A DNA stretch of 64,000 bases from Pseudomonas sp. Teo4 (GCF_034387475.1 NZ_JAXCIL010000001.1:124001-188000), one strand, 5' to 3'. Positions 40,130-49,852 are shown, numbered from the stretch's first letter. The notes: a model not told the origin generated them from the sequence alone. Made by a program: numbers and translations.

Positions 40130-41068
40130 TCAACCCAACGCCGTATCCAGAAACATCATCACCCCGAACCCACCCATCAACCCCAAAGTGGCCGCCGTCT
40201 GGTGCCCATTGCGGTGGGTCTCGGGAATCACCTCGTGGGATACCACGAAAATCATCGCCCCGGCCGCCAGCCCCATGCTGATGGGGTAGGCCAGGGCGAA
40301 GCCGGTGGAAATCCCCAGCCCGATCACCGCCCCCAAGGGCTCCATCAGCCCGGAACCGATCGCCACCAGCGCCGCCTTGAAGTTCGACAGCCCCGTCGCG
40401 CGCAACGCCAGGGCCACCGCCAAACCTTCCGGAATGTCCTGAATGGCGATGGCGCTGGTCAGCGGCAGGCCGATGTTCATGTCGCCATTGGCGAAGCTCA
40501 CCCCAATGGCCATGCCCTCGGGCAGGTTGTGCAAGGTGATTGCCAGCACGAACAGCCACACCCGGCTGACCCGCTCGGCGTCTGGCCCGCAAGGGCCGGT
40601 GCTTTCGTGCTCGTGCGGGGTGAAACGGTCCAGGCCCAGCATCAGCAGCACGCCAAGGCCCATGCCCAGCACCACCGTAAAGGCTGCAGCAGGGCCATTG
40701 CCGGTGATTTCGCGGGCCGCATCCAGGCCCGGCAGAATCAGCGAGAACGAGCTGGCGGCCAGCATCATGCCAGCGGCAAAGCCCAGCATCACATCCTGGC
40801 TGCGTGCGCTGACATCGCGCAACACCACGGCCAGCACCGCGCCCAGAGCAGTGGCACCAAAGCCGGACAACCCGCCCAGCAGCGCCAGGTGCAGGTTGTT
40901 GGCGTGGTCGCCGTTCACCGCGTTCCACACACTGGCCGCCAACAGCAGCACAATGGCCAACAGGCTCAGACCCAGGCCAGCGCTCAGCCACGGGGTGCTC
41001 AAGGCCTGTTGCCGCCAGGCGTTCAACCATGAAGGCGCCGTGGCGCTGGGGGATTGGGCAGGGAGCAT
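40130..41068 (-). CDS. ZIP family metal transporter
   Basis: 312 residues, eight predicted membrane helices. The paired metal-site motifs of ZIP proteins are visible: LFVLAITLHNLPEGMAIGV (helix 4) and SAIAIQDIPEGLAVALAL (helix 5). A His/Glu-containing loop (TPHEHE) lies between helices 3 and 4. It probably moves Zn2+ or another divalent metal. The longer N-terminal extension and the variant helix-5 motif QDIPEG are as in GufA-type ZIPs. Intact. Confidence 0.92.
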   Translation of the reverse strand: MLPAQSPSATAPSWLNAWRQQALSTPWLSAGLGLSLLAIVLLLAASVWNAVNGDHANNLHLALLGGLSGFGATALGAVLAVVLRDVSARSQDVMLGFAAGMMLAASSFSLILPGLDAAREITGNGPAAAFTVVLGMGLGVLLMLGLDRFTPHEHESTGPCGPDAERVSRVWLFVLAITLHNLPEGMAIGVSFANGDMNIGLPLTSAIAIQDIPEGLAVALALRATGLSNFKAALVAIGSGLMEPLGAVIGLGISTGFALAYPISMGLAAGAMIFVVSHEVIPETHRNGHQTAATLGLMGGFGVMMFLDTALG

Positions 41069-41195
41069 GCGAACCTCGATTCAGTGGATACCGGCAGTCT
41101 ATCCAGTGACCGGCACACCCGGCCAAGGATTCCCTTCTATCAGGGCGATAGCCTGACTATGCTCACCCCGACAGTCTTTCAACGGGAGCGTTTAC

Positions 41196-41385
41196 ATGGG
41201 TTCCACATTCAACAGCCTGGTGGGCCTGATCATTCTGGCCCTGGATATCTGGGCGATTCTCAATGTGATCAAAAGTGGCAGCGAAATCGGGGCCAAGGTG
41301 CTGTGGATTCTGCTGATCGCCTTGCTGCCGGTGGTGGGGCTGATCATCTGGGCGATTGCCGGCCCAGGGCAATGTGCGGATCTGA
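41196..41385 (+). CDS. PLDc_N-type small membrane protein (frameshift near end)
   Basis: Two membrane helices (residues ~6-24 and ~35-56) and the phospholipase-D-nuclease N-terminal-like pattern ILALDIWAILNVIKSG...ILWILLIALLPVVGLIIWAIAGP. A missing G near 41367 makes the open frame run on to 41471. Restoring it gives the common ending GPRGNVRI and a stop at 41383-41385, ~63 residues in all. Function unknown. Confidence 0.78.
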
Positions 41386-41554
41386 CGGCATGCCCATGGC
41401 TGCACCGGCAGCGGGGCCGGTGCAGACACAGTTGGAAATGTCCTCGTGACAAAATTTTCACATTGGTTTAAACAGAATCCGCAGCCGCACCGGCTGCGTT
41501 GCACTATGCTCAGCACCCTCTTCGCAAACCCGCAATCCTAGGACCTCCCCATTC

Positions 41555-43629
41555 ATGGCTAACACGGACGCCTTGAAGCAACGAGGCGCGCAAGCGTCAT
41601 TCGCGCCCACATTGAAATCCCACCTGGCCTATACGCTGCTCAGCGGGCTGGTGATCATGTTGATGCTCAGCCTCGTGCGCCTGGCGCTGCTGGCCTACAA
41701 CAGTGACATGGTGGGTGATACCCCGACTGCGACGGTCGCCGAAGGCTTCCTCAATGGCCTGCGCTTCGACCTTCGGGTGGTGGTGTACATCAGCATTCCG
41801 TTGCTGCTGGCAATCCTCAGCCCGTGGGCCATGGCACGCCGTGGCGTGTTCCGCTTCTGGCTGACCATCGCCTCCAGCGTGGTGATGTTCCTCGGCCTGA
41901 TGGAGATGGACTTCTACCGCGAGTTCCACCAGCGCCTGAACGGCCTGGTGTTCCAGTACATCCAGGAAGACCCCAAGACTGTCCTGAGCATGCTCTGGTA
42001 CGGCTTCCCGGTGGTGCGCTACCTGCTGGGCTGGCTGTTCGGCACCTGGCTGCTCAGCCTGCTGTTCAAGGGCATCGATCGCCTGACCCGTGGCGGTGCT
42101 GCAACGACGCTCGCCAGCCCCCGCCGTGTGGCACCGTGGTACAACCGCCTGGCGGTGTTCATGGTCATCCTGCTGGTGGCCGTGGTCGCTGCCCGAGGCA
42201 CCCTGCGCCAAGGCCCGCCCATGCGCTGGGGCGATGCCTTCACCACCGACTCCAACTTCGTCAACCAGCTGGGCCTGAACGGTACCCTGACGCTGATCGA
42301 CGCCGCCAAGAGCCGTTACGGCGAAGACCGCGCCAACATCTGGAAGCCGGTGCTCGAACAGGGCCTGGCCACGCAGACTGTGCGTGAGCAGTTGCTGACC
42401 CGCACGACACGCTGGTGGATGCCGACGAGGCAGCCATTCGCCGCGACTTCGTGCCGCCGGCCGACCGTACCCTGCCGATCAAGAACGTCGTGGTGATCCT
42501 CATGGAAAGCTTCGCCGGCCACTCGGTAGGCGCGTTGGGCAGCCCGAACAACATCACCCCGTACTTCGACAAACTGGCCAAGGAGGGTCTGCTGTTCGAC
42601 CGCTTCTTCTCCAACGGCACCCATACCCACCAGGGCATGTTCGCCACCATGGCCTGCTTCCCCAACCTGCCAGGCTTCGAATACCTGATGCAGACCCCGG
42701 AAGGTGGCCACAAGCTGTCCGGTCTGCCTGCGCTGCTCAGCGCCCGTGACTACGACGATGTCTACGTCTACAACGGCGACTTCGCCTGGGACAACCAGTC
42801 CGGGTTCTTCGGCAACCAGGGCATGACCACCTTCATTGGCCGTAATGACTTCGTCAACCCGGTGTTCTCCGACCCGACCTGGGGCGTGTCCGACCAGGAC
42901 ATGTTCAACCGTGGCGCCGAGGAACTGGCCAAGCATGACGGCAAGAAGCCGATCTATGCCCTGTTGCAGACGCTGTCCAACCACACCCCGTACGCGCTGC
43001 CGAAGAACCTCCCGGTAGAGCCGGTAACTGGCCAAGGCCGCCTGGACGAGCACTTGACCGCGATGCGTTACTCCGACTGGGCACTGGGCCAGTTCTTCGA
43101 GAAAGCGCGCAAGGAGCCGTACTTCAAGGAGACCTTGTTCGTCATCGTTGGCGACCACGGTTTCGGCAACAGCCAGCAGGTAACCGAGCTCGACCTGGGT
43201 CGCTTCAACGTACCGCTGCTGCTGATTGCCCCAGGTATTCAGGAGAAGTTTGGCGCGGTCAATCACACCGTGGGTACCCAGGTCGACATCGTGCCGACCA
43301 TCATGGGCCGCCTGGGTGGCCAGACCCGCCACCAATGCTGGGGGCGCGACCTGCTCAACCTGCCTGAGGGCGACCAGGGCATTGGCATCATCAAGCCGTC
43401 GGGCAGCGAGCAGATCGTCGGCCTGGTGCAGGGTGATCGCATCCTCATCGAGTCCAAGGACATGACCCCGCGCATGTACCGCTATCAGCTGGGCCGTGAG
43501 TTCAAGGCCGAACTGATCGAAAGCCCGGACCAGCCAGACATGGTCAAGCGCCTGGAAGCCTACATCCAGACCGCGACCAAGAGCCTGCTGGACAACACCG
43601 CCGGGGTAGTGCACGGCGTACCGAAGTAA
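41555..43629 (+). CDS. LtaS/OpgB-type membrane phosphoglycerol transferase (sulfatase fold; one frameshift)
   Basis: About 691 residues. Five membrane helices in the first ~210 residues are followed by a large periplasmic alkaline phosphatase-superfamily domain: VVVILMESFAGHSVG (metal Glu), FFSNGTHTHQGMFATMACFP (nucleophile Thr) and IVGDHGFGN (metal Asp/His). Such enzymes move phosphoglycerol head groups onto periplasmic glycans or related acceptors. A base is missing near 42400, joining ...VREQLLT to ...LVDADEAAIRRDF. A strong core-type codon bias continues across the break. Confidence 0.87.
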
Positions 43630-43635
43630 CTGTTA

Positions 43636-43682
43636 CATCGCCGGCGAGCCGCCTCCTGTTGGAGCTGGCTCGCCGGCGATGG
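43636..43682. repeat. Compact REP-like palindrome
   Basis: CATCGCCGGCGAGCC and GGCTCGCCGGCGATG face each other around a ~16-base middle. It lies directly after the phosphoglycerol transferase stop and could act as the 3' hairpin. Confidence 0.8.
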
Positions 43683-43783
43683 CCTCTGCTGCAAATCCCT
43701 CCTGACTGAACAAATCCCCCGCCCACGGTCAAGCAATTACAGGTATCACACAGCCTGTGTTCTTTGATTGAGAGGGCAATTCA

Positions 43784-44020
43784 ATGAAAGAGTGGGAAGT
43801 CATTTTTGCCGACCAGAAAGGTGAGCTGGCCTCGCTACTGCTGCTTGGCGACCAGTGCCCGAGCGAGGAGGACGCTGCACGGGCCATTCGTTCGCATCTG
43901 TTCCCGGTCATGGATGAGCTGGACCTCAACGACTTCCAGGACCGCACCCAATCACCCACAGCGCGCTGGCTCAAGGAGCAGAACGGCGTGAGCATCACCC
44001 AGATCCGTCCCGTCCCCTGA
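43784..44020 (+). CDS. Small conserved hypothetical protein
   Basis: 78 residues, MKEWEVIFADQKGELASLLLLGDQCPSEEDAARAIR. Acidic and soluble, no recognised domain. The start follows a plausible GAGAGGG ribosome site, and codon use is core-like. Function unknown. Confidence 0.65.
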   Translation: MKEWEVIFADQKGELASLLLLGDQCPSEEDAARAIRSHLFPVMDELDLNDFQDRTQSPTARWLKEQNGVSITQIRPVP

Positions 44021-44195
44021 AACAGCCTGGCTGGCGCAGTGCCTTGGCAGGCACTACGCTGGTGTGAGGTGTCGGCCGTTTCAGCGGGTCGGCACCCCCT
44101 CGGTTCGCGTCTCGCATCAGCTCGATCTGCCCGGCACTGCCGGCAGGTGCGTAGTGCACGGAAAGTCTATCCATTGCTTTGCAGGAGGACGTTTC

Positions 44196-44527
44196 ATGAG
44201 CAGCCAGAACGACGATATCAGCAGCAATGTCCTGCGCCAGATGAAAGCAGGCGGTTTCGACTTCACCCGCATCCACCCCATTGAGTTCTATGCCGTATTC
44301 CCTGACGAAGCCGGTGCGCGACGGCCGCCGGGCAGTTTCGTGGCGAGTCGCTCAATGCTCAGGTGCATGAACGGGATGATGGTGTGTGGCACCTGGAACT
44401 GAGCAAGATCATGTATGCCACCTACGGTGGTATCGGGGACTTCGAAGAGGCCTTCGAACAGGTCGTTTCACCCTATGGCGGTGAGGTGGAAGGCTGGGGT
44501 GTCAAGCAGGAGCGACCGATTGCCTGA
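44196..44527 (+). CDS. Ribonuclease E inhibitor RraB family protein (one frameshift)
   Basis: About 110 residues. MSSQNDDISSNVLRQMKAGGFDFTRIHPIEFYAVFP matches the RraB fold. A G is missing near 44321 (GARRAAGQFRGESLNAQV expected). Beyond it, WHLELSKIMYATYGGIGDFE and GGEVEGWGVKQE complete the domain. RraB binds RNase E and lowers its activity. GCAGGAGGACGTTTC gives a strong ribosome site. Confidence 0.85.
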
Positions 44528-44549
44528 AGCCTCAGGAGGGCTGCTTTGC

Positions 44550-44642
44550 AGCCCATCCCCGTGGTTTGTCGCCCCGGCAAGTCAGCTCCCCCTCTATGGA
44601 TCGTCGCGGTCGATGTAGGAGCCGGCTTGCCGGTGATGGGCG
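44550..44642. repeat. Degenerate REP pair
   Basis: The right unit GTAGGAGCCGGCTTGCCGGTGATGG is nearly intact; the left unit (CCCCGGCAAGTCAGCTCCC) is decayed. Preceded by GGCTGCTTTGCAGCCC, a small stem also seen near 11183. Between convergent genes. Confidence 0.75.
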
Positions 44643-44643
44643 C

Positions 44644-45442
44644 TTAAGGCTTACGCAAAGCCATATGCCTCAGATAAGCCAACAACGCATCCAGTTCCTG
44701 CTCACTCAATACACTCTCAGCGAACCCCGGCATCTGGCCTGCGGCCAGTGCCGGAGGCTTTGCGGGTCGCGTATGTACTGGCGCAGGAACGCGGGCTGGA
44801 AATACTCGGTGGGGTTGTGCGGCACGTTCAGATCCGGCCCGAACTGGGCGTCGCCAGCGCCATTGAGGCGGTGGCAGGCCAGGCAGTTCTGCTGGAACAG
44901 GGCAAAGCCCTGGCGTACCGGGTCGTTGGCCGGTATTCGAGGGTCGGGCAGCAATGCCGGGAAGCGCTGCTCCACAGGCGGCAGGCGGCGGATGGTGGCG
45001 ATCTGGTATGGCCATTGTTCCGGGCGAATCCGCTCGCCTGTGGTTGGGTCCACACCAGGTAGAAGGGCCCGGCACTGGGTTTACCGTTGGCCAGCGCAGG
45101 CCAGGGAGCAGTGGGGTCCTCGACGGCCAGCCAAGCCTGGGCCGGGCCATGCTGCAGCAATGGCCCCGCTGGCATTTCAGCGGCAAAGCCATCCAGCGCT
45201 ACGGCTTGCAGATGGTCGCTGTCGCTCACACCGTCCAGCAGCGCAGCCAGAGGCACGGCGCGGTAGTGCATGGGGCGCTTGTACGAGACGTCATCGTCGA
45301 TGCTGATGTCGCGTGCCTGCGGGTGTTCGAGCAGGTCGCGGCTGTTCCATTGGTGCGGTGTACCGCCCAGTTCCAGATGCAGTTGGGCCGCCTGCAGTGG
45401 CAGGCTGAGCAGGAGGGCTAACAGGGCAAGGCACACGCGCAT
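44644..45442 (-). CDS. Exported c-type cytochrome with Moco-domain-like N-terminal part (two frameshifts)
   Basis: A signal peptide (LALLALLLSLPLQAA) is followed by a ~120-residue domain resembling the small molybdopterin-oxidoreductase-associated fold (RDLLEHPQARDISI, YRAVPLAALL, FAAEMPAGPLL, PSAGPFYLVW). A class I cytochrome c domain follows, with haem motif CLACH (QQNCLACHRLNG) and an axial Met in QMPGFAESVLSEQELDALLAYL. Bases are missing near 45060 and near 44750. It probably works as a periplasmic electron carrier; the partner is not visible here. Confidence 0.8.
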
Positions 45443-45508
45443 GGGACGTCTCCAACCGTCAAGGTCGGCAGATTACCTGTGCAAGCCCTGAAAAGGCCAC
45501 AGCCACCG

Positions 45509-45604
45509 TCATCCGAACAAGCGCGTAAGGTTCGGTAAAATCAGCAGCAAAGTCGTGGCGAAGAGAATGAGCCCAGCTTGGCGAATTTTCGATTGTCTGA
45601 ACAT
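45509..45604 (-). CDS. 31-residue small membrane protein
   Basis: Reads MFRQSKIRQAGLILFATTLLL and ends LPNLTRLFG: a basic N-terminus and a single hydrophobic helix. AGAAGGCGG lies upstream at usable spacing. The composition and codon use look coding, and I believe very short proteins of this kind occur in pseudomonads. A longer in-frame extension upstream is rich in Arg and Lys and unlikely to be real. Confidence 0.5.
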   Translation of the reverse strand: MFRQSKIRQAGLILFATTLLLILPNLTRLFG

Positions 45605-45969
45605 GGCTGACCGCCTTCTTGTTGTTATTCCTGAATACCCGTTGGCTTCCTTGTCGCGTTTCGGGTCGATCACAGTGGCGCGTCTGGCGCCCACTCTGTT
45701 TGCCTCTTGTCACTGCATATACAACCAAAGGTAGGGGTAACGTCATCCTTGGTAGAGAACCCTTTGTTCTAAGCCAGTAAATGACTGGCTTATATCGGTT
45801 ATGAGGCCAAAGGCCAGCTTGCTGGCATCCTCTGGCTAGACCGCTGCGTAACGCTGAACACGACACCGACGAAATGTGACCGTTCGTCAGTGCAGCCTAC
45901 TTGCTTGTACGTGCCTTTCACGTCAGTCTCTACAGCAGATTCCCACCCATGTCGTTCAGGACTATTCCT
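45605..45969. other. Spacer with a perfect 8-bp hairpin
   Basis: No supported gene on either strand. AAGCCAGT/ACTGGCTT at 45771-45791 encloses a five-base loop, with no T-run on either side. The region is AT-rich and presumably carries the promoters for the small membrane protein (leftward) and the amidotransferase (rightward). Confidence 0.4.
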
Positions 45970-46686
45970 ATGTCGTTACGCATCTGCATCCTTGAAACCG
46001 ATGTCCTGCGACCGGAGCTGGTCGCGCAGTACCAGGGCTACGGAAGGATGTTCGAGCAGCTGTTCTCGCGCCAGCCGATCGCCGCCGAGTTTGACGTGTA
46101 CAACGTGATGAACGGCGACTATCCCGCCGAAGACCAAAAGTTCGACGCCTACCTGGTCACCGGTAGCAAAGCCGACTCGTTCGGTGATGACCCTTGGATC
46201 CAGACTCTCAAGGCCTACCTGCTCAAGCTCTACGAGCGTGGCGAGAAGCTTCTGGGGGTGTGCTTCGGCCACCAACTGCTGGCGTTGACCCTGGGCGGCA
46301 AGGCCGAGCGTGCCGACAAGGGCTGGGGCGTGGGCATCCACCGCTATTCACTGGCGGCCCATGCGCCGTGGATGGACCCGGAAGTGTCCGAGCTGACCCT
46401 GCTGATCAGCCACCAGGACCAGGTGACTGCATTGCCCGAAGGCGCCACGGTGATCGCCTCCAGCGATTTCTGCCCGAATGCCGCCTATCACATTCGTGAT
46501 CAGGTGCTGTGCTTCCAGGGGCACCCGGAGTTCGTTCACGACTATTCCCGGGCTCTGCTGGATGCGCGCAAGGATTATCTGGGGCATGAGGTGTACCAGA
46601 AGGCGGTCGCCAGCCTGGCCACGGAACACCAGGGCGACCTGGTCGGGGAGTGGATGATGCGGTTCGTCCGTCAGTCCGCGGCCTGA
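45970..46686 (+). CDS. Class I glutamine amidotransferase domain protein
   Basis: 238 residues, intact. The triad is visible: Cys in LLGVCFGHQLLAL, His and Glu in FQGHPEF. The protein is a stand-alone GATase1, like the 'GMP synthase glutamine amidotransferase-like' proteins of pseudomonads. These may release ammonia or deglutamylate gamma-glutamyl compounds. Several upstream in-frame starts exist; the ATG giving MSLRICILETDVLRPELV fits the family best. Confidence 0.9.
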   Translation: MSLRICILETDVLRPELVAQYQGYGRMFEQLFSRQPIAAEFDVYNVMNGDYPAEDQKFDAYLVTGSKADSFGDDPWIQTLKAYLLKLYERGEKLLGVCFGHQLLALTLGGKAERADKGWGVGIHRYSLAAHAPWMDPEVSELTLLISHQDQVTALPEGATVIASSDFCPNAAYHIRDQVLCFQGHPEFVHDYSRALLDARKDYLGHEVYQKAVASLATEHQGDLVGEWMMRFVRQSAA

Positions 46687-46705
46687 CCTGCTGGGGCTGC
46701 GGTGC

Positions 46706-46782
46706 AGCCCAATCGCCGGCAAGCCGGCTCCCACAGATACAGCGGTGCTCTTTGTGGGAGCCGGCTTGCCGGCGATGAGGCC
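46706..46782. repeat. REP pair (GCCGGCAAGCCGGC type)
   Basis: Inverted units ~25 bases apart. The right end touches the stop codon of the convergent corA-like gene. The left side is preceded by GGGCTGCGGTGCAGCCC, a further small stem. Confidence 0.92.
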
Positions 46783-47753
46783 TACAACCACCCCGACCGT
46801 TTGAAACTGGCATACAGCCCCGAACACCCCAGCCCGATCAAACCCAGCACACCAAAGTAGCCATAGTGCCACCCCAACTCCGGCATGTTCTGGAAGTTCA
46901 TCCCGTAGATCCCGGCAATCGCCGTGGGGAAGGCCAGGATCGCCGCCCAGGCGGCGAATTTGCGCTGCACGATGCTCTGCCGTGACGCCTCCAGCAGCAT
47001 GCCGATCTCGATGGTCTGGCTGGCGATGTCGCGGATACCGGCCAAATCTTCCATCTGCCGTGTGACGTGGATCTGCACGTCGCGAAAATACGGGCGCATG
47101 TTCTTGTCGATGAACGGGAAGCTCAGGCGCTGCAGTTCTTCGCTCACTTCCACCATCGGCGCCACGTAGCGACGCAGGCGCAGGATGTCGCGGCGCAGGC
47201 TGTGCAGGCGCTGGATGTCATCTACCTGCAGCGAGCCACTGAGCACGCTCTGCTCCAGCTCCTCGATCTCGCCGTGGATGGCTTCACTGACCGGCTGGTA
47301 GTTCTCGGTCACGAAGTCGAGCAGGGCGTACAGCACGAAGTCTTCGCCATGCTCCAGCAGCAACGGCCGCGCTTCACAGCGCTGGCGCACCAGGGCGTAG
47401 GATTTCGAATGGCCATTGCGGCAGGTGATGATGTACCCGTTGCCGGCGAAGATATGGGTTTCGATGAACTCCAGCTTGCCTTCGTGGCGCACTGGCGAGT
47501 ACGTGACGATGAACAAGGCATCGCCGAAGGTCTCGAGCTTGGGGCGGCTGTGCTTTTCCAGGGCGTCTTCGATGGCCAGTTCGTGCAGGTTGAACTGACA
47601 TTGCAGGTTTGCCAGCTCCTCGGCGTTGGGTTCTTCCAGGCCGATCCAGACGAAATGGCCCGGCTTGCGCGCCCATTCGCTGCCTTCGTCGATGCTGATG
47701 TTGGTGACTTTTCTGCCGGCGCTGTAAACCGCCGATGCCACGACTCGCCCCAT
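46782..47753 (-). CDS. corA: CorA family Mg2+/Co2+ transporter
   Basis: About 323 residues from the ATG giving MGRVVASAVYSAGRKV; an in-frame ATG nine codons earlier is less likely. A large cytoplasmic N-terminal domain is followed by two C-terminal membrane helices with the signature YGMNF between helix 1 and the loop (AGIYGMNFQNMPEL). The protein forms a pentameric channel for magnesium. Pseudomonads often have more than one CorA; this could be a ZntB-like homologue. Intact. Confidence 0.92.
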   Translation of the reverse strand: MGRVVASAVYSAGRKVTNISIDEGSEWARKPGHFVWIGLEEPNAEELANLQCQFNLHELAIEDALEKHSRPKLETFGDALFIVTYSPVRHEGKLEFIETHIFAGNGYIITCRNGHSKSYALVRQRCEARPLLLEHGEDFVLYALLDFVTENYQPVSEAIHGEIEELEQSVLSGSLQVDDIQRLHSLRRDILRLRRYVAPMVEVSEELQRLSFPFIDKNMRPYFRDVQIHVTRQMEDLAGIRDIASQTIEIGMLLEASRQSIVQRKFAAWAAILAFPTAIAGIYGMNFQNMPELGWHYGYFGVLGLIGLGCSGLYASFKRSGWL

Positions 47754-47834
47754 GGTTGTCCGCTTTTGTCGGTTGAACACGCCCTACAGCTTGGGCCGTG
47801 AAGGGCGCGAGAGCAACCTGTAGCTTGGGTGGAG

Positions 47835-48539
47835 TCAGGCGTGGGGCAATTCGCGTTCCATATGGTCGATGCACTGCTGCATCTGCGTGCGGCATTGCTC
47901 GATCAGTGCTGGCAGGTCTTGCAGGGTCATGCCGGTGGTGGCGATGGGCGGTAGCGAGCGCACGATCACCGTGCGCTGGCGCCAGCTGTTGAGGCTAAGG
48001 CGCCGGGCATAGCGGCTGACGCACACCGGGACGATCGGCACACCGGCTTCGACGGCCATGTGAAAGGCACCTTTCTTGAACGCCAGCAGCTGCGCTTCAG
48101 GATTGCGCGTGCCCTCAGGGAAAATCCAGATCGAGGTGTCGTCGTGCAGGGTGCGTGTGGTCTGCTGCATGGCCTTGCGCGCCTGGTAGGCGTTCTGGCG
48201 GTCTATGAGCACGTTGCCACCCAGCCAGAACAGCTGGCCGAACAACGGAATCCAGCCCAGGCTTTTCTTGCCGATGGCCACCGTGCGTTGCGGCACCACA
48301 TGGCCGAGGATGAACAGGTCGAAGTTCGATTGGTGGTTGGCGACGATCACGCAACCGGGAGGCTGGTCCCACAGCGGCCCAACCTCGGACTTGACCTTGA
48401 TGCGCATCATCCAGGTCGCCGGCAGGCTGTAAAGGCGGGCAAAGATGCGGCTGTTGTCGGGGTTGAAGGGACGGCACAGGCCAATGATCAGGCCGACTGC
48501 GCCCACCAACAGAAAGTGCAGCGCCAGCAGCAGGAGCAT
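47835..48539 (-). CDS. plsC: 1-acyl-sn-glycerol-3-phosphate acyltransferase PlsC
   Basis: About 234 residues with an N-terminal membrane segment (LLLLALHFLLVGAVGLIIGL). Acyltransferase motifs: VIVANHQSNFD (HX4D) and IWIFPEGTRN (FPEGTR). It acylates lysophosphatidate to phosphatidate in membrane lipid synthesis. The exact start is unsure, since the chosen ATG has no good ribosome site and the frame is open upstream. Confidence 0.88.
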   Translation of the reverse strand: MLLLLALHFLLVGAVGLIIGLCRPFNPDNSRIFARLYSLPATWMMRIKVKSEVGPLWDQPPGCVIVANHQSNFDLFILGHVVPQRTVAIGKKSLGWIPLFGQLFWLGGNVLIDRQNAYQARKAMQQTTRTLHDDTSIWIFPEGTRNPEAQLLAFKKGAFHMAVEAGVPIVPVCVSRYARRLSLNSWRQRTVIVRSLPPIATTGMTLQDLPALIEQCRTQMQQCIDHMERELPHA

Positions 48540-48652
48540 GCGAAGGAGTAAAGCATGGTACGACTCACACCAGACAGTCGCGGCGCAGTGTACGGCCGTG
48601 CACTGATTGGGGCAAACCTTGGGTTGCATCCCCGGCAACAAGCTGCCTGTAC

Positions 48653-48685
48653 CGGCCTAATCGCCGGCAAGCCGGCGATAGGGCC
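48653..48685. repeat. Collapsed REP palindrome
   Basis: CCTAATCGCCGGCAAGCCGGCGATAGGG: one hairpin made of the outer halves of a REP pair, as if the middle ~50 bases had been deleted. It precedes the crotonase stop. Confidence 0.8.
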
Positions 48686-48692
48686 CTAGGGC

Positions 48693-49381
48693 TTAGCCCA
48701 TATGGCTCTGGTCAAGCAGGATCGCTTCATCCAGGGCGTCCAGCAGCCCTTTGCGCACCTTCAGCTTGGTATTCTTGTGCGCCAGCATGTTCAGTTTCTT
48801 CAGTTCGCGCGCTGCGGCGAGGGCGGTTTCCTGTAGTTGCTCGGCAGGCACCACCTTGTCGAGGAAGCCAGCATCCACCGCTGCCTGCGGGTCGAACACC
48901 TCGGCATTGTTCACCGAGCGCTGGAAGGCGGCCCGGCTCAGGCGGTCTCGTGCCAGCTCGATGCCGGCATGGTGCATGGTCATGCCGATCTGCACTTCGT
49001 TCAGGCAGATCTTGTACGCCCCCTCGACGCCGATGCGGTAGTCGGCCGACAACAACAGGAAGGCGCCTTTGGCCACGGCATTGCCCGGGCAGGCAACGAT
49101 GACCGGGAAGGGGTGCGAGAGCAGGCGGCGGGCCAGGGTGGAGCCAGCGGTGACCAGGCCGACGGCTTCTTGGGGCCGGCGGTCATCACCTTGAGGTCAT
49201 AGCCGCCGGAAAGAATGCCCGGCTGGCCAGTGATGATCACCACCGCACGTTCCTGTGCTGCGCGGTCCAGGGCGGCATTGAAGGCTGCGATGACATCCGG
49301 CGAGATGGCGTTGACCTTGCCGTTGTTCAGGGTCAGGGTGGCGATGCCGTCTTCGGCGTGGTAGGTAATCAGCTCGCTCAT
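48693..49381 (-). CDS. Crotonase/enoyl-CoA hydratase family protein (one frameshift)
   Basis: About 229 residues. MSELITYHAEDGIATLTLNN opens the fold, and GQPGILSGGYDLKVM carries the first oxyanion-hole segment. A base is missing near 49168, after which the other frame supplies NAVAKGAFLLLSADYRIG and QIGMTMHHAGIELARDRL. The second catalytic Glu common in true hydratases is not clearly present, so the reaction on the CoA thioester is uncertain. The ribosome site AAAGGACTCTGCC fixes the start. Confidence 0.87.
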
Positions 49382-49604
49382 GGCAGAGTCCTTTAGGTGT
49401 CGTGGCGACGACGTTACCCAGCACCGCCAGCCAGGTAAAGCAGTAAGGCTGACCAGCCAGTCAGCGTTTGCGCGCCTTGCCTTTAAGTGCCGGGGCAGGG
49501 TGTTTGGGACGGGTAAAAGCGCAAGCGAGAATGGCAGCATTGCCCTGCCAACCCCGGTTTTTCAAAGAATTTGCTTAAGCGCATGAAAATTCTGAAAAAA
49601 ATGC

Positions 49605-49633
49605 TTGCCAAAGGAAAAGGCTTCTACTAAATT
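49605..49633 (+). promoter_or_regulatory. Promoter of tRNA-Ser
   Basis: TTGCCA, 17 bases, then TAAATT, followed by GCGCGCC. The GC-rich stretch after the -10 is typical of stringently controlled stable-RNA promoters. Confidence 0.7.
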
Positions 49634-49671
49634 AGCGCGCCTCGACAGGCTGAATAGCTTGAAGGGAAAAC

Positions 49672-49761
49672 GGTGAAGTGTCCGAGTGGTCGAAGGAGCA
49701 CGCCTGGAAAGTGTGTATACGAGAAATCGTATCAAGGGTTCAAATCCCTTCTTCACCGCCA
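49672..49761 (+). tRNA. tRNA-Ser (GGA)
   Basis: 90 bases including encoded CCA. Acceptor arms GGTGAAG/CTTCACC, discriminator G; anticodon stem CACGC/GTGTG around CTGGAAA, with anticodon GGA reading UCC/UCU. A long variable arm (TATACGAGAAATCGTATC) as in type II tRNAs, and T-loop GGTTCAAATCC. Confidence 0.97.
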
Positions 49762-49773
49762 CATTCTACGAAG

Positions 49774-49806
49774 AGCCCCCGAACTGAAAAGTTCGGGGCT
49801 TTTTTG
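49774..49806 (+). terminator. Intrinsic terminator after tRNA-Ser
   Basis: CCCCGAAC/GTTCGGGG around TGAAAA, followed by CTTTTTTG. Confidence 0.92.
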
Positions 49807-49852
49807 TTTTGGGCCGTTGGGTGGTCGTCGGGAGTTTTTCGGCGCCTATGAG

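Noticed and set aside
45459..45866. 135-residue ORF on the minus strand
   Set aside because: Composition is unlike a protein and it spans AT-rich intergenic sequence; only the inner 31-residue ORF in another frame looks coding.
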